64,000 bases of DNA from Halomonas sp. CUBES01 (GCF_020991005.1 NZ_JAJLLW010000006.1:190001-254000), one strand, 5' to 3'; positions 1-8,550 are shown, counted from the stretch's first letter. Translations and numbers: made by a program. The notes: generated by a model not told the origin, from the letters alone.

Positions 1-693
1 GGCCGCGATCACCGACACCGCCATTTCCGGCAGTGACGTGCCCACCGCCACGATCGTTAGGCCGATCACCGCTTCTGAAATACCCATCGCCTGGGCCAGG
101 CCAATCGCACCGTAAAGCAGCAACTGAGAGCCCCCAATCAATAGCCCAAGGCCCAGGCCCAGTGCCATGACAATGCTTATAGTCGTCTTGGGGAGGGCAG
201 TCACCTCATCCGCTTCTGCGGCGTGCATTTCGGCGGCGGGGATTGTCTGCTGTCGTTCGCTCAGGTACGCCCAGATGAGATAGCTGATCAGCCCGGCCAG
301 GAAAATACTCGCATCCAGGCGGCCCAGGGCGCCTCCAAAGGCCAAGCCGATAAACAGCACCGTGGCCGCCACCATGAACACACCGTCACGGCGCAGCGCC
401 TGGGGCTGAACGGTCATCGGGCAGATCAGCGCACATAACCCCAGGATCAATAAAATATTGCCGATATTGCTGCCGACGATATTGCCCACGGCGATATCCG
501 GTTGCTGGTTGATAGCAGCGTCTATCGAGACCACCAGTTCGGGTGCGGAGGTGCCGAACCCGACCACCACCAGCCCTGTTAGGAGGGGGGAAACCCCCAT
601 CCGCCGTGCCCCTGCTACGGCGCCCCGTATCAAGGCCTCGCCGCCCAGGGTCAGAAAGCTGATTCCCACCAATAAACTCAAGGCATACAGCAT
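1..693 (-). CDS. Calcium/sodium antiporter (CaCA/YrbG family), 3' end outside the window
   Basis: An inner-membrane cation exchanger of the Ca2+:cation antiporter family. The reading frame is open from an ATG at 691-693 to the window edge (231 codons seen), so the C-terminus is missing. Both family alpha-repeats are visible: GFGTSAPEL in the first half followed by NIVGSNIGNILLILG, and TIVAVGTSLPEM near the edge. These hold the acidic residues that bind the cation. Hydrophobic helices flank a short hydrophilic central loop rich in Ala and Glu. It lies downstream of the LysR gene on the same strand, with a GC-rich hairpin (about 713-731) between them. Family assignment is firm; the ion actually exchanged is inferred. 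Confidence 0.88.
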   Translation of the reverse strand, partial: MLYALSLLVGISFLTLGGEALIRGAVAGARRMGVSPLLTGLVVVGFGTSAPELVVSIDAAINQQPDIAVGNIVGSNIGNILLILGLCALICPMTVQPQALRRDGVFMVAATVLFIGLAFGGALGRLDASIFLAGLISYLIWAYLSERQQTIPAAEMHAAEADEVTALPKTTISIVMALGLGLGLLIGGSQLLLYGAIGLAQAMGISEAVIGLTIVAVGTSLPEMAVSVIAA

Positions 694-786
694 ATTGTGT
701 TCCTTACAGGGGGCGGGGCATCGTGCCCCGCTGGTGGTGAACAGTCGTTCAAAAGGTAATGGCCGCAGCCGTTTAATGGCATGCCG

Positions 787-1755
787 TCAGCGGCGGAGTG
801 GAAAGGTTGGGTACAAGCGCAAGAGCGCCGGCAGTTCATTGCATACAAAGCGCGGTTCAATCCACTGGTCGAGGTGCTCGTCGACGTAGTGCAGGAAGCG
901 CTGGGCGGACTGTGGTAGCCGCTGGTCATTGCGCACGATGAATTGCCAGTGGCTTTCAATGGGCAGCCCGTCAATGGGCAGCACCGCAAGCTCGGGATGT
1001 TCGTTGGGCAGCACGTGTTCCGATAATACGGCAACGCCCATCCTCGCCGCTACACCGACGCGGATCGCTTCGTTGCTGGCCATCTGCAGCGTCGTTTTCA
1101 TGGCGAGCCCGTGTTCCTGCAGCCAGCTTTCCAGCAGCATGCGCGTGGCGGATCCCGGTTCGCGCAGTAACAGTCGCTCGTTGAGCAACTGCTCCATGGT
1201 AACCGACGGTTGCTGGGCCAGCGGGTGGCCGGCGGCGGCGATGGCGACCAGTGGATTACGCATGAAGCGTGCGGCCACCGCGTGAGAAAGCGCAGGCGGG
1301 TGGCTGAATACATACAGATCGTCCTCGTGGCGTTCGAAGCGCGCCAGCACCTGACGGCGGTTGCCGATATGCACGGTCACGTCCACCTCGGGAAATGCCT
1401 GGCTAAACGGGCCAAGCAGGCGCGGCAATACGTACTGGGCGGTATTCACCAGGGCAATGCTGAAACGTCCTTTGCTGCCCTGGTGAAGCGCCCTGAGCTG
1501 GTCGGCAAAGTCCTCGAAGCGGCCCAATACGTCGCAGCTGGCGTGATACAGCGCCTGACCGGTGGCGGTCATGGTCAAGCCCTGGGTGTGGTACTCCAGC
1601 AGCGGCCCGCCAACGGCTTCGCTCAACCGCTTGAGCTGTTGCGATACCGTCGGCTGCGTCAGGTGTAACTGCCGTGCGGCCTCGCTCACCGAGCCGCAGC
1701 GCACCACCGTGACGTAAACCTGAAGCAGTCTGAAGGTCAGCTGACGAATGTTCAT
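787..1755 (-). CDS. LysR-family transcriptional regulator (CbbR-like)
   Basis: A 322-residue DNA-binding regulator. The N-terminal winged helix-turn-helix spans about residues 6-65, with the recognition part SEAARQLHLTQPTVSQQLKR. The rest is a two-lobed effector domain. The length is normal for LysR proteins (about 300). It is divergent from the SbtA-like permease gene, with 143 bp of AT-rich DNA between the starts holding a perfect 18-bp palindrome. The simplest reading is that it controls that permease and itself, as LysR proteins next to bicarbonate transporters and carbon-fixation genes do. The effector is unknown. Confidence 0.88.
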   Translation of the reverse strand: MNIRQLTFRLLQVYVTVVRCGSVSEAARQLHLTQPTVSQQLKRLSEAVGGPLLEYHTQGLTMTATGQALYHASCDVLGRFEDFADQLRALHQGSKGRFSIALVNTAQYVLPRLLGPFSQAFPEVDVTVHIGNRRQVLARFERHEDDLYVFSHPPALSHAVAARFMRNPLVAIAAAGHPLAQQPSVTMEQLLNERLLLREPGSATRMLLESWLQEHGLAMKTTLQMASNEAIRVGVAARMGVAVLSEHVLPNEHPELAVLPIDGLPIESHWQFIVRNDQRLPQSAQRFLHYVDEHLDQWIEPRFVCNELPALLRLYPTFPLRR

Positions 1756-1799
1756 GGCAGGGCTCGCTTGGCGCGTGAGAAGATCGGCATCTTTAATAG

Positions 1800-1817
1800 T
1801 ATAGATAATTATCTATA
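1800..1817. promoter_or_regulatory. Palindromic operator candidate between the LysR gene and the permease
   Basis: A perfect 18-bp inverted repeat, TATAGATAATTATCTATA, lies between the divergent LysR and permease genes. It is 45 bp upstream of the regulator start and about 80 bp upstream of the permease start. Dyads of this kind are where LysR proteins bind. The assignment rests on position and symmetry only. Confidence 0.45.
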
Positions 1818-1898
1818 TAATTTTTTAAATATATGATTAGTTAACTTGCTGTCGCCATCGCAAGATGCAGCCTCTTTTAATGCTTGGGAGCTAGCGCG

Positions 1899-2840
1899 AT
1901 GCCGGATATTGTGGTGATGTTTTTTCTGCTGGGGCTTGTTGCCGGGGCGGTAAAGTCGGATCTGGAAGTGCCCAAGGCCACCTACGACACCCTGAGCCTG
2001 CTGTTGATGCTGACCATTGGCTTGAAGGGCGGCATGGCGCTTTACGGTAACCTGCATTGGGGACTGGTGCCCGAGCTGTTGGGCGTGGCGCTGCTTTCGG
2101 CGCTGATACCGTTGATGCTGATGTCGGTGTTACGGCGCCTCGTACGCCTGTCCGCCGTCGACAGTGCCAGCATTGCCGCCCATTACGGCTCGGTGAGCGC
2201 AGGCACCTTTGCGGTCGCGCTCGCCTACGTGGAGGCGCGCGATCTGCTGGTGGGCAGCGAAGTCACGCTTTACCTGGTGGCGATGGAGCTGCCCGCGATC
2301 ATGGTCGCCATCGCGCTGTTTAGGCGCTACCAGGGCGCCGCGGTCAAGGAGAGTACACGCAAGCTTTGGCATGAAACCCTGACCAATCGCGGCGTCATTC
2401 TGCTGGCGGGCGGTGTATTGATCGGTGCGCTTTATGGGCCTTTCCAGGGCGAGGAAGTCACTACGCTGTTTACCAGCGCGTTCAAGGGCGTGCTGGCGCT
2501 GTTCCTGCTGGAAATGGGCCTCACCGCTGCGCAAACGCTCAGGCCGATGCCCTGGCATCATTGGCGCCTGGTCACCTTTGCGCTGGTGACGCCGCCGTTG
2601 CTGTCGCTGCTTGGGATTCTGTTGGGCGCTGCCTTGGGGCTGCCGACCGGGTCGGTGGTGATACTGGCCGCGCTGGCCGCCAGTGCCTCCTATATTGCGG
2701 CACCTGCGGCCATGCGTGCCGCCATTCCCGAGGCCAACATCGGTCTGGCCATGCTGGCATCGCTGGGGATCACCTTCCCGCTCAACGTGACGCTGGGGAT
2801 TCCTGTTTATCACGCCATCGTGGAGTATCTGCTTGGTTAG
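1899..2840 (+). CDS. SbtA-like sodium-dependent bicarbonate transporter family permease
   Basis: A 313-residue polytopic inner-membrane protein of the SbtA (formerly DUF897) family, whose cyanobacterial founder imports bicarbonate with sodium. About ten hydrophobic segments form two similar halves. Family signatures include LTIGLKGGMAL near residue 40, HYGSVSAGTF near residue 95 and ASASYIAAPAAMR near residue 265. The ATG at 1899 is chosen because TTGGGAG at 1884-1890 is a well-placed Shine-Dalgarno; a TTG five codons upstream overlaps that site. It is divergent from a LysR regulator. In a heterotroph it could feed bicarbonate to carboxylases such as carbamoyl-phosphate synthetase. The substrate is inferred from the family. 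Confidence 0.87.
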   Translation: MPDIVVMFFLLGLVAGAVKSDLEVPKATYDTLSLLLMLTIGLKGGMALYGNLHWGLVPELLGVALLSALIPLMLMSVLRRLVRLSAVDSASIAAHYGSVSAGTFAVALAYVEARDLLVGSEVTLYLVAMELPAIMVAIALFRRYQGAAVKESTRKLWHETLTNRGVILLAGGVLIGALYGPFQGEEVTTLFTSAFKGVLALFLLEMGLTAAQTLRPMPWHHWRLVTFALVTPPLLSLLGILLGAALGLPTGSVVILAALAASASYIAAPAAMRAAIPEANIGLAMLASLGITFPLNVTLGIPVYHAIVEYLLG

Positions 2841-2895
2841 CGGGTCGTTGTGTCTGCTCAGGCCAGGTTCATCGAATAGAACGTCGTTGATAAAT

Positions 2896-2917
2896 GAAAT
2901 GTTATATTATACCTTAT
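2896..2917. promoter_or_regulatory. Zur box (zinc-uptake repressor operator) upstream of zinT
   Basis: GAAATGTTATATTATACC followed by TTAT closely matches the gammaproteobacterial Zur operator (GAAATGTTATA-N-TATAACATTTC). The left arm matches fully and the right arm partly. It lies 44 bp upstream of the zinT start. Zinc-loaded Zur would block transcription here. Confidence 0.8.
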
Positions 2918-2960
2918 GCGTCTTAAAGTGACCCCCAACCAGCATAAGGAGCTATCGAAC

Positions 2961-3665
2961 ATGACGGCATTATCATCTAAAAGCTTGAGCGCAATCGCCT
3001 TGAGCGCTTTGATATTGGCGAGTACCCAAGGCGTCAGCGCCGATGAACACGACCATGAGCATGATCAAGACCATGCTCATCACGATCACGATCACGATCA
3101 CGGCCACGACCATGGTCATGACCAAGATAGCGATATCTACGCCGGTTATTTTGATGATCACCAGGTTGAAGATCGCGACCTCACCGATTGGGAGGGCGAT
3201 TGGCAATCCGTTTATCCGTACCTGAAAGACGGCACTCTGGACGAGGTGTTTGCACACAAGGCAGCGGAGGGTGACAAAACCGCCGAAGAATACAAAGCCT
3301 ATTACGATACCGGGTACCAAACGGAGGTAGCGCGTATCGTCATTGACGGCAACAACGTCACCTTTTACGAGAACGGCGAGGAGATGTCAGGGGACTACCA
3401 GTACGATGGCTATGAGATTTTAACCTACCAGGCGGGCAATCGCGGGGTGCGGTTCATCTACGAACTCGAAGACGCGGCTGATGATAATCTGCCCCAATAC
3501 ATCCAGTTCAGCGATCACAGCATCTACCCCACCGATGCGCATCACTACCATCTCTACTGGGGGGATGACCGCGGCGCGCTGCTGGAAGAAGTCACCCACT
3601 GGCCGACGTACTACCCCTCGTCAATGAGCGGTCAGGAAATCGTCGAAGAAATGCTCTCGCACTAA
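2961..3665 (+). CDS. zinT: ZinT periplasmic zinc-binding protein
   Basis: A 234-residue secreted metal-binding protein of the ZinT/YodA family, which captures zinc in the periplasm and helps ZnuA-type uptake. The ATG at 2961 follows AAGGAG at 2946-2951 and gives a clean signal peptide with cleavage after VSA (residue 27). Residues 28-57 are a His/Asp-rich stretch of HDHDHGHDHG type, likely a flexible metal-collecting arm. The lipocalin-like domain follows, with DLTDWEGDWQSVYPYL and the metal-ligand segment DAHHYHLYWGD. An ATG at 2916 lies inside the Zur box and lacks a ribosome site. It is a single-gene unit with its own terminator; no znu genes are in the window. Confidence 0.95.
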   Translation: MTALSSKSLSAIALSALILASTQGVSADEHDHEHDQDHAHHDHDHDHGHDHGHDQDSDIYAGYFDDHQVEDRDLTDWEGDWQSVYPYLKDGTLDEVFAHKAAEGDKTAEEYKAYYDTGYQTEVARIVIDGNNVTFYENGEEMSGDYQYDGYEILTYQAGNRGVRFIYELEDAADDNLPQYIQFSDHSIYPTDAHHYHLYWGDDRGALLEEVTHWPTYYPSSMSGQEIVEEMLSH

Positions 3666-3712
3666 AACGGCAGCGGACGAAGCAACACACCGTTTAGCCT
3701 GTTCGAGTGACG

Positions 3713-3747
3713 ACAAAGCGCTGGCCAAAAGGGTAGCGCTTTGTTTT
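3713..3747 (+). terminator. Intrinsic terminator of zinT
   Basis: AAAGCGCT and AGCGCTTT form an 8-bp stem around a 12-nt loop, followed by TTGTTTTAT. It begins about 50 bp after the zinT stop. Confidence 0.8.
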
Positions 3748-3762
3748 ATGAGGACGGCAGAC

Positions 3763-3787
3763 ACAAAAAAAGCACCCGTAGGTGCTT
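3763..3787 (-). terminator. Intrinsic terminator of tmRNA
   Basis: Read on the minus strand, AAGCACC-TACG-GGTGCTT is followed by a run of T. It begins 17 nt after the tmRNA CCA end. Confidence 0.85.
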
Positions 3788-3803
3788 GATTTGAAGGGAT
3801 GTC

Positions 3804-4181
3804 TGGTGGAGGCGGCGGGAATTGAACCCGCGTCCGCCAGCACTCGCCCATTGGCTCTACATGCTTAGATTTCGTCTTTTGCTTTAGCGCGGCTGACTCC
3901 GACGATCAGGATTCAGTCACGCGAGTCTTCTAAGGTTTAACGATTGACGAGAAGACACCGTCAACCGCGATCCTATCATTTTTAGCTCGTATCCCCTCAG
4001 CGATGAATAGGCACATCGCCTTGGGGCCGGACAAGAAGCTACCAGCTTACGCTGCTAGCGCGCCCTGAGCATAGTTTTCGTCGTTTGCGACTATTTTTCG
4101 TGATGTGGTATTTACGAGATACATCACGCTCTCGGCATGCACCGCAGGGGTTGTCACCGGCGTCGAAACCATGTCGCCCCC
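3804..4181 (-). ncRNA. ssrA: Transfer-messenger RNA (tmRNA, SsrA)
   Basis: A one-piece tmRNA of about 378 nt. The 5' end reads GGGGGCGACATGGTTTCGAC and the 3' tRNA-like end carries GGTTCAATTCCCGCC and an encoded CCA, so both halves of the alanine-like acceptor domain are present. The tag reading frame at 4047-4088 encodes (A)NDENYAQGALAA and a TAA stop. It rescues stalled ribosomes together with SmpB, whose gene lies just upstream on the same strand. A strong terminator follows the 3' end. Confidence 0.97.
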
Positions 4182-4225
4182 TTAACTACGCGAGCATTCT
4201 AACGTGCTCACCCTTAATTGACCAG

Positions 4226-4717
4226 CTACGCCTTGTTATGTTCCCGCATGATTCGTCCTTTTTGGCGGTTCCAATCGCGATCCTTTTCCGTGGCGCGCTT
4301 GTCGTGGATCTTCTTGCCGGTCACCAGGGCGAGCTCGCATTTGACCTTGTTGCGCTTCCAGTAAAGCTTTAGCGGCACGCAGGTGTGGCCCTTGTCCTGG
4401 GTGACCGAGAACAGCTTGGCAATCTCCTTGCGATGCAGCAGCAATTTTCGCGTGCGCGTGGGGTCAGCGATTTCATGGGTGCTGGCGGTATTCAGCGGCA
4501 TGATATGGCTACCCAGCAGCCAGGCTTCGCCGTTGCGAATCAGGATATAGGTGTCGGTGAGCTGGGCTTTACCCGCGCGAAGGCTTTTGACTTCCCATCC
4601 TGCCAGCGCAAGGCCTGCTTCGAAGGTTTCGTTGATGTGGTACTCGAAGCGTGCCTTCTTGTTCTGGGCAATGACGTTGCTGGTAGGGCCTTTGCTCTTC
4701 CCTTTTTTCGTGGCCAT
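4226..4717 (-). CDS. smpB: SsrA-binding protein SmpB
   Basis: A 163-residue RNA-binding protein that delivers Ala-tmRNA to stalled ribosomes. The beta-barrel core carries the family signatures [17 protein letters not shown] and [14 protein letters not shown]. The basic C-terminal tail ([20 protein letters not shown]) occupies the empty mRNA channel in known structures. Length is normal for the family (about 160). It is directly upstream of ssrA on the same strand, the classical pairing. Confidence 0.97.
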   Translation of the reverse strand: MATKKGKSKGPTSNVIAQNKKARFEYHINETFEAGLALAGWEVKSLRAGKAQLTDTYILIRNGEAWLLGSHIMPLNTASTHEIADPTRTRKLLLHRKEIAKLFSVTQDKGHTCVPLKLYWKRNKVKCELALVTGKKIHDKRATEKDRDWNRQKGRIMREHNKA

Positions 4718-4842
4718 GAAACCTCATATTCGATCTGTCTGTGACACCCCCTTCGTTATATGGGGAGGCGTGATACCATTCAAGGTCTTAACTATGATAC
4801 CCATGATACGCCTTGGGCACTGTGAAGTCAGCGGAGAGGTCA

Positions 4843-5277
4843 ATGCCAACCGTCAATCGTTCCGCCTTGGTGCGGCACACCCCCAAACAAATGTTCGATC
4901 TGGTCAATGACTTCGAACGCTATCCAGAGTTTTTGCCGGGTTGTCGGCGTGCGCGCTTGCTCGAGCATGATGACGATCACCTGATCGGTGAAATGACCCT
5001 GGGGCGTGCAGGCGTCGAGCAGACGGTCACGACCCGTAACGACCTCTTCGCGCCGGAGCGTATCGAGATGTCGCTGGTCAGTGGCCCCTTCAAGCGTCTG
5101 ACCGGCCGCTGGCAGTTTATCCCCATGGGCGACGGCGCCTGTAAGGTGAGCCTGCACATGGAGTTCGAGTTCGCCAACCGCCTGTTGGGCATGGCCTTCG
5201 GTAAATTGTTCCAGCAGATAGCCGGACAGCTTGTTGATGCGTTCACCCGGCGAGCTGACGAGCTTCATGGACGCTGA
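4843..5277 (+). CDS. ratA: RatA/Coq10-family START-domain protein
   Basis: A 144-residue single-domain protein of the RatA/polyketide cyclase-like START family. In E. coli RatA is reported to hinder 50S-30S joining; relatives such as Coq10 bind ubiquinone. Family signatures are FDLVNDFERYPEFLPGCR near residues 18-36 and GPFKRLTGRWQF near residue 85. The ATG at 4843 follows GGAGAGG. The 3' end overlaps rnfH by 11 bp, so the two are translationally coupled. The smpB-divergent ratA-rnfH order is the usual gammaproteobacterial one. Its function in this organism is not established. Confidence 0.92.
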   Translation: MPTVNRSALVRHTPKQMFDLVNDFERYPEFLPGCRRARLLEHDDDHLIGEMTLGRAGVEQTVTTRNDLFAPERIEMSLVSGPFKRLTGRWQFIPMGDGACKVSLHMEFEFANRLLGMAFGKLFQQIAGQLVDAFTRRADELHGR

Positions 5278-5590
5278 CACCCACGCGGTCGAAGTGGCAT
5301 TCGGCCTGCCGTATAAACAGCGCCTGGTCGCGCTGGATGTGCCACCGGGCACCACCGCTCGAGAGGCCGTGGCGCTTGCGGACCTACCTAACCTTTTTCC
5401 CGAATTGCCCCGTGACACCTTCGATGGGGCACCGCTGGGTATTTTTGGCCAGGCGCTGCGTGACCCGGCGCAATATATCCTTGCGCCGGGTGATCGGGTA
5501 GAGGTCTACCGGCCGCTGCTGATCGACCCCAAGGCCGCTCGCCGTGAACGCGCAAAGCGCCAGGCGAGCGGCACGGCCGATCAGAGCTGA
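5267..5590 (+). CDS. rnfH: RnfH family ubiquitin-fold protein (UPF0125)
   Basis: A 107-residue protein with a beta-grasp fold. Signatures are VEVAFGLPYKQRL at the N-terminus and LAPGDRVEVYRPLLIDPK near the end, followed by a basic tail (ARRERAKRQ). The ATG at 5267 is inside the end of ratA; upstream in-frame starts would only add residues encoded within ratA. The family name comes from an rnf cluster, but this copy is the widespread ratA partner (YfjF-like) and its role is unknown. The last 10 bp overlap the 3' end of convergent bamE. Confidence 0.9.
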   Translation: MDADTHAVEVAFGLPYKQRLVALDVPPGTTAREAVALADLPNLFPELPRDTFDGAPLGIFGQALRDPAQYILAPGDRVEVYRPLLIDPKAARRERAKRQASGTADQS

Positions 5591-6045
5591 GCGTCGGGTG
5601 AGAAGTTGGTGGGGCCAGGCGTCGGATTCTGTATGCGCTCGTTGGGGATAGTGTCGCCTGGCGCGACGGTATCCGTGGCCGGGCCGCCACCGCCTTCAAC
5701 GTCGAGCGGAATATCCTCGGACAAGTCGCCTTCCCTGTCGATCTCGGCAAGCCTTCCCTGATTATCAAAGGTCAGCGTGACCCGGCGCTGCTCAACGCCT
5801 GCGTAGGCCTTGTCGAGTCGGAATACGTAGTCCCACTGGCGCGCATCGAAGGGGGCTTCGAGTAGCGGGCTGCCCATTACGTAGGTGACCTGTTCCTGAG
5901 TCATGCCCGGCTGCAGCTGATCGACCATGTCTTCGGTGACCAGATTGCCCTGGGGAATGTCGCGTTTGTACACGCCTACGTAGCTACAGCCGCTGATCAC
6001 GACAATGGAAACGGAGAGCGCGATGATTCGAGTCAATTTTTGCAT
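5581..6045 (-). CDS. bamE: Outer membrane assembly lipoprotein BamE (SmpA)
   Basis: A 154-residue lipoprotein of the BAM complex, which folds beta-barrels into the outer membrane. A type II signal peptide ends in the lipobox ISGC with the lipidated Cys at residue 20. The SmpA/OmlA domain follows, with the signature QPGMTQEQVTYVMGSPLL near residue 45 and the strands WDYVF and RRVTLTFDNQGRL. The C-terminal 45 residues are a low-complexity Gly/Pro/Asp tail. It is divergent from fur, with 72 bp between the starts, a common arrangement in Pseudomonas and Halomonas. Confidence 0.95.
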   Translation of the reverse strand: MQKLTRIIALSVSIVVISGCSYVGVYKRDIPQGNLVTEDMVDQLQPGMTQEQVTYVMGSPLLEAPFDARQWDYVFRLDKAYAGVEQRRVTLTFDNQGRLAEIDREGDLSEDIPLDVEGGGGPATDTVAPGDTIPNERIQNPTPGPTNFSPDAQL

Positions 6046-6117
6046 TTGAGCCTATTCTTCACTATCGTGGTTTCGGTCGATCATACCCGACCTAACCTGT
6101 TACTGCGAAGAGCAACC

Positions 6118-6570
6118 ATGGCCGATCAGAACCATGAATTACGCAAAGCCGGGCTGAAAGTGACCCTGCCGCGTGTCAAAATCCTGCAGATTCTCGAAAA
6201 TGCCTCGGGTCAGCACCACCTTAGCGCAGAAGAAGTGTATAAAACACTGATAGATGCGGGCGAAGATGTGGGGCTGGCGACCGTTTACCGTGTACTGACG
6301 CAGTTCGAGTCAGCCGGCCTTGTGATCCGTCACAATTTCGACGGTGGGCATGCCGTATTCGAGATGACGCAAGAAGACCATCATGACCACATGGTGTGTC
6401 TGGAAAGCGGTGAGATCGTCGAGTTTGTCGATGAGATCATCGAGCGCCGCCAGCAAGAAATTGCCGAAGAGCACGGCTACGAGTTGGTTGACCATGCCTT
6501 GGTGCTGTACGTGCGCCCCCGTGGGTCAGACATGACGCGCCAGGACAGCGGGCCTACTAACAAGAAGTAG
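6118..6570 (+). CDS. fur: Ferric uptake regulator Fur
   Basis: A 150-residue metal-dependent repressor of iron-uptake genes. The N-terminal winged helix covers about residues 8-82 (LRKAGLKVTLPRVKILQIL, VGLATVYRVLTQFE). The C-terminal dimerisation domain has the His cluster EDHHDHMVC and EFVDEIIERRQQE. Only one Cys is present in the usual zinc-knuckle segment (MVCLESGE), as in Pseudomonas Fur. The ATG at 6118 matches the start of homologues. A Fur-box-like site occurs in this window at the siderophore ABC locus. A terminator follows the gene. Confidence 0.97.
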   Translation: MADQNHELRKAGLKVTLPRVKILQILENASGQHHLSAEEVYKTLIDAGEDVGLATVYRVLTQFESAGLVIRHNFDGGHAVFEMTQEDHHDHMVCLESGEIVEFVDEIIERRQQEIAEEHGYELVDHALVLYVRPRGSDMTRQDSGPTNKK

Positions 6571-6603
6571 GGTGCCTGCCAGTGCGACTGGTATTGCGAG
6601 ATT

Positions 6604-6652
6604 CGCCCCTGGGCTACCCGGCAGACCATGCCGAGTGGCCTAGGGGCGTTTT
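6604..6652 (+). terminator. Probable intrinsic terminator of fur
   Basis: CGCCCCT and AGGGGCG form the base of a long, imperfect hairpin that encloses a smaller GGCA/TGCC stem, followed by TTTTC. It begins 33 bp after the fur stop. Confidence 0.65.
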
Positions 6653-6681
6653 CATGTCTATCAGCACGACCTGCCTGGTCG

Positions 6682-8355
6682 TCAGTGCGGCTGCCGCTGA
6701 CTGGCGTTGAGCATCTCCCGGGCGTGGGCGAGGGTCTGGTCGGATAGCTTGACGCCCCCTAGCATGCGGGCCAGCTCGCTTACCCGGCCGCTTTCATCCA
6801 GCAGTGCCATATGCGTAAGGGTGCTGTCGCGTTTGGCGCGTTTTTCGATATGCAGGTGCTGATGTGCCTGGGCAGCGACCTGGGGCAGGTGGGTGACGGT
6901 CATGACCTGGCCGTTTTCGCCCAGCTTGCGCAGTAGCTGGCCGACGATTTCGGCAGTGGCGCCGGATACGCCGACGTCTACTTCGTCGAACACCAGGCTG
7001 GGAATTGTGGAGTGGGACGCGGCGACCACCTGAATGGCAAGGCTGATACGCGAAAGCTCACCGCCGGACGCTACCTTGGTGAGCGGTCGGGCAGGCTGGC
7101 CGGGGTTGGCGCTGATCAGGAAATGAACCTGGTCGAGGCCTTCCACCCCCGGGGTGTCGCGGGCGGTGACCTCAACCTCGAAACGTGCCTTGCCCATGGC
7201 CAAAAAGCTCAGCTGTTGCTGAACCTCCTTACCCAGCCGCACAGCGGCCTTCTGGCGTCCTTCGCTCAGCCGCTTGGCGTCGCGCCGATAGCGCTCGCGC
7301 AGCTCCGCCACCTGGGCGGCCAGGGCTTCGATATCGTTATCGCCACTCTCCAGTTCGGCGACTTCACGGCTCAGCTCGGCGTGCAGCGCGCAGACGTCCT
7401 CCGGCGCGACGTGGTGTTTGCGCGCGATGCGGTGCACGTCGGCCAGGCGCTCTTCCACCCACGCCAGCCGCTCGGGGTCGAGCTCGGTGGTGCTGGCGAG
7501 GCGGTGGAGTTCGCCAGCGGCCTCTTCGACCTGAATGCGTGCATCGCTGAGCATGGCGAGGGTATTGGCCAGCGTGCCCTTGTCGCTGCCGGGGAGGGCG
7601 CTTAGATGCGCGTGCGCCTGGTTGAGCAGCGACAGCGCACCGCCTTCGTCGCTGGCACAGCAATCGGCGGCGAACTGCGTTTCGCGTAGGGTTTCGTCGG
7701 CGTGAGCCAGGGTGTGCTGCTCGTCTTCCAGGGTTTGCAGCTCGCCCTCGGCCAGGGCCAGTTGATCGAGCTCTTCTACCTGATAGCGCAGCAGCTGGCG
7801 CTTGGCTTCCACCTCGCTGCCCGCTTCCTTGCGCTGCTTGAGGCGCCGGTTGGCGCTGCGCCATTCGCGATACGTCTCGGCCAGCTGCTGAGTGGTGTCG
7901 CGCAGTCCCGCGTAATCATCCAGCAGCGCCAGGTGAGTTTCCTCGCGCATTAACGCCTGATGGGCGTGCTGGCCGTGAATCTGCACCAGCCGCTCGCCGA
8001 GCGATTTCAGGTCGCTGATAGTGGCCGGCTGGCCATTGATCCACGCCTTGGAGCGGCCGTTGGCCGTCACCACCCGCCGCAGCAGGCATTCATCACAGGG
8101 CAGCTCGCGGCTGCTGAGCCATTCGCGGGCCGCCGGCAGGTGCTGGATGTCAAAGCGCGCCGCGAGGTCGGTGCGTTCGCTGCCGTGGCGCACGCTACCG
8201 GCGTCGGCGCGCTCGCCCAGGCAAAGGCCCAGGGCGCCCAGCAGGATCGACTTGCCGGCGCCGGTCTCGCCGGTAATGGCGGTCATGCCATGGGTCAGGT
8301 CGAGCTCTAGGTGCTCAACGATCGCGTAATCTCGAATAGCAAGCTGAGTCAGCAT
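6682..8355 (-). CDS. recN: DNA repair protein RecN
   Basis: A 557-residue SMC-like ATPase for double-strand-break repair. The Walker A motif GETGAGKS is at residues 29-36, two long coiled-coil stretches flank the middle of the protein, and the C-terminal half holds the ABC signature SGGELSRISLA and Walker B LVFDEVDVGVSG. The ATG at 8353-8355 is preceded by CAGGAGG; further upstream in-frame codons are not conserved family sequence. It stands alone, divergent from grpE, as in most gammaproteobacteria. No clear LexA box was found upstream by eye. Confidence 0.96.
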   Translation of the reverse strand: MLTQLAIRDYAIVEHLELDLTHGMTAITGETGAGKSILLGALGLCLGERADAGSVRHGSERTDLAARFDIQHLPAAREWLSSRELPCDECLLRRVVTANGRSKAWINGQPATISDLKSLGERLVQIHGQHAHQALMREETHLALLDDYAGLRDTTQQLAETYREWRSANRRLKQRKEAGSEVEAKRQLLRYQVEELDQLALAEGELQTLEDEQHTLAHADETLRETQFAADCCASDEGGALSLLNQAHAHLSALPGSDKGTLANTLAMLSDARIQVEEAAGELHRLASTTELDPERLAWVEERLADVHRIARKHHVAPEDVCALHAELSREVAELESGDNDIEALAAQVAELRERYRRDAKRLSEGRQKAAVRLGKEVQQQLSFLAMGKARFEVEVTARDTPGVEGLDQVHFLISANPGQPARPLTKVASGGELSRISLAIQVVAASHSTIPSLVFDEVDVGVSGATAEIVGQLLRKLGENGQVMTVTHLPQVAAQAHQHLHIEKRAKRDSTLTHMALLDESGRVSELARMLGGVKLSDQTLAHAREMLNASQRQPH

Positions 8356-8447
8356 GGGGGCCTCCTGAGGCGCAGCGGAGCCAGCGTCGCCAGGGCGCTG
8401 GAGTATTGTTGTTTTATACAGTAGTCGAAAACGCGCTTCAATGCCCA

Positions 8448-8475
8448 CTTGAGATGGCTTTCAAGATCCCCATAT
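8448..8475 (+). promoter_or_regulatory. Sigma-32 heat-shock promoter of grpE
   Basis: CTTGAGA, 13 nt, then CCCCATAT matches the RpoH consensus (CTTGAAA, 13-15 nt, CCCCATNT). The grpE start is 75 bp downstream of the -10 element. Confidence 0.8.
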
Positions 8476-8550
8476 ACCGTGCATAGCCAATTTGATTGCT
8501 ACTTACTATTGGGCATTCGAACAGCCCCCCGAACGATGCAGGAGCAAGGC

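Noticed and set aside
713-731. GC-rich hairpin between the LysR gene and the cation exchanger gene
   Set aside because: The stem is perfect but no T tract follows on the minus strand, so it was not called a terminator.
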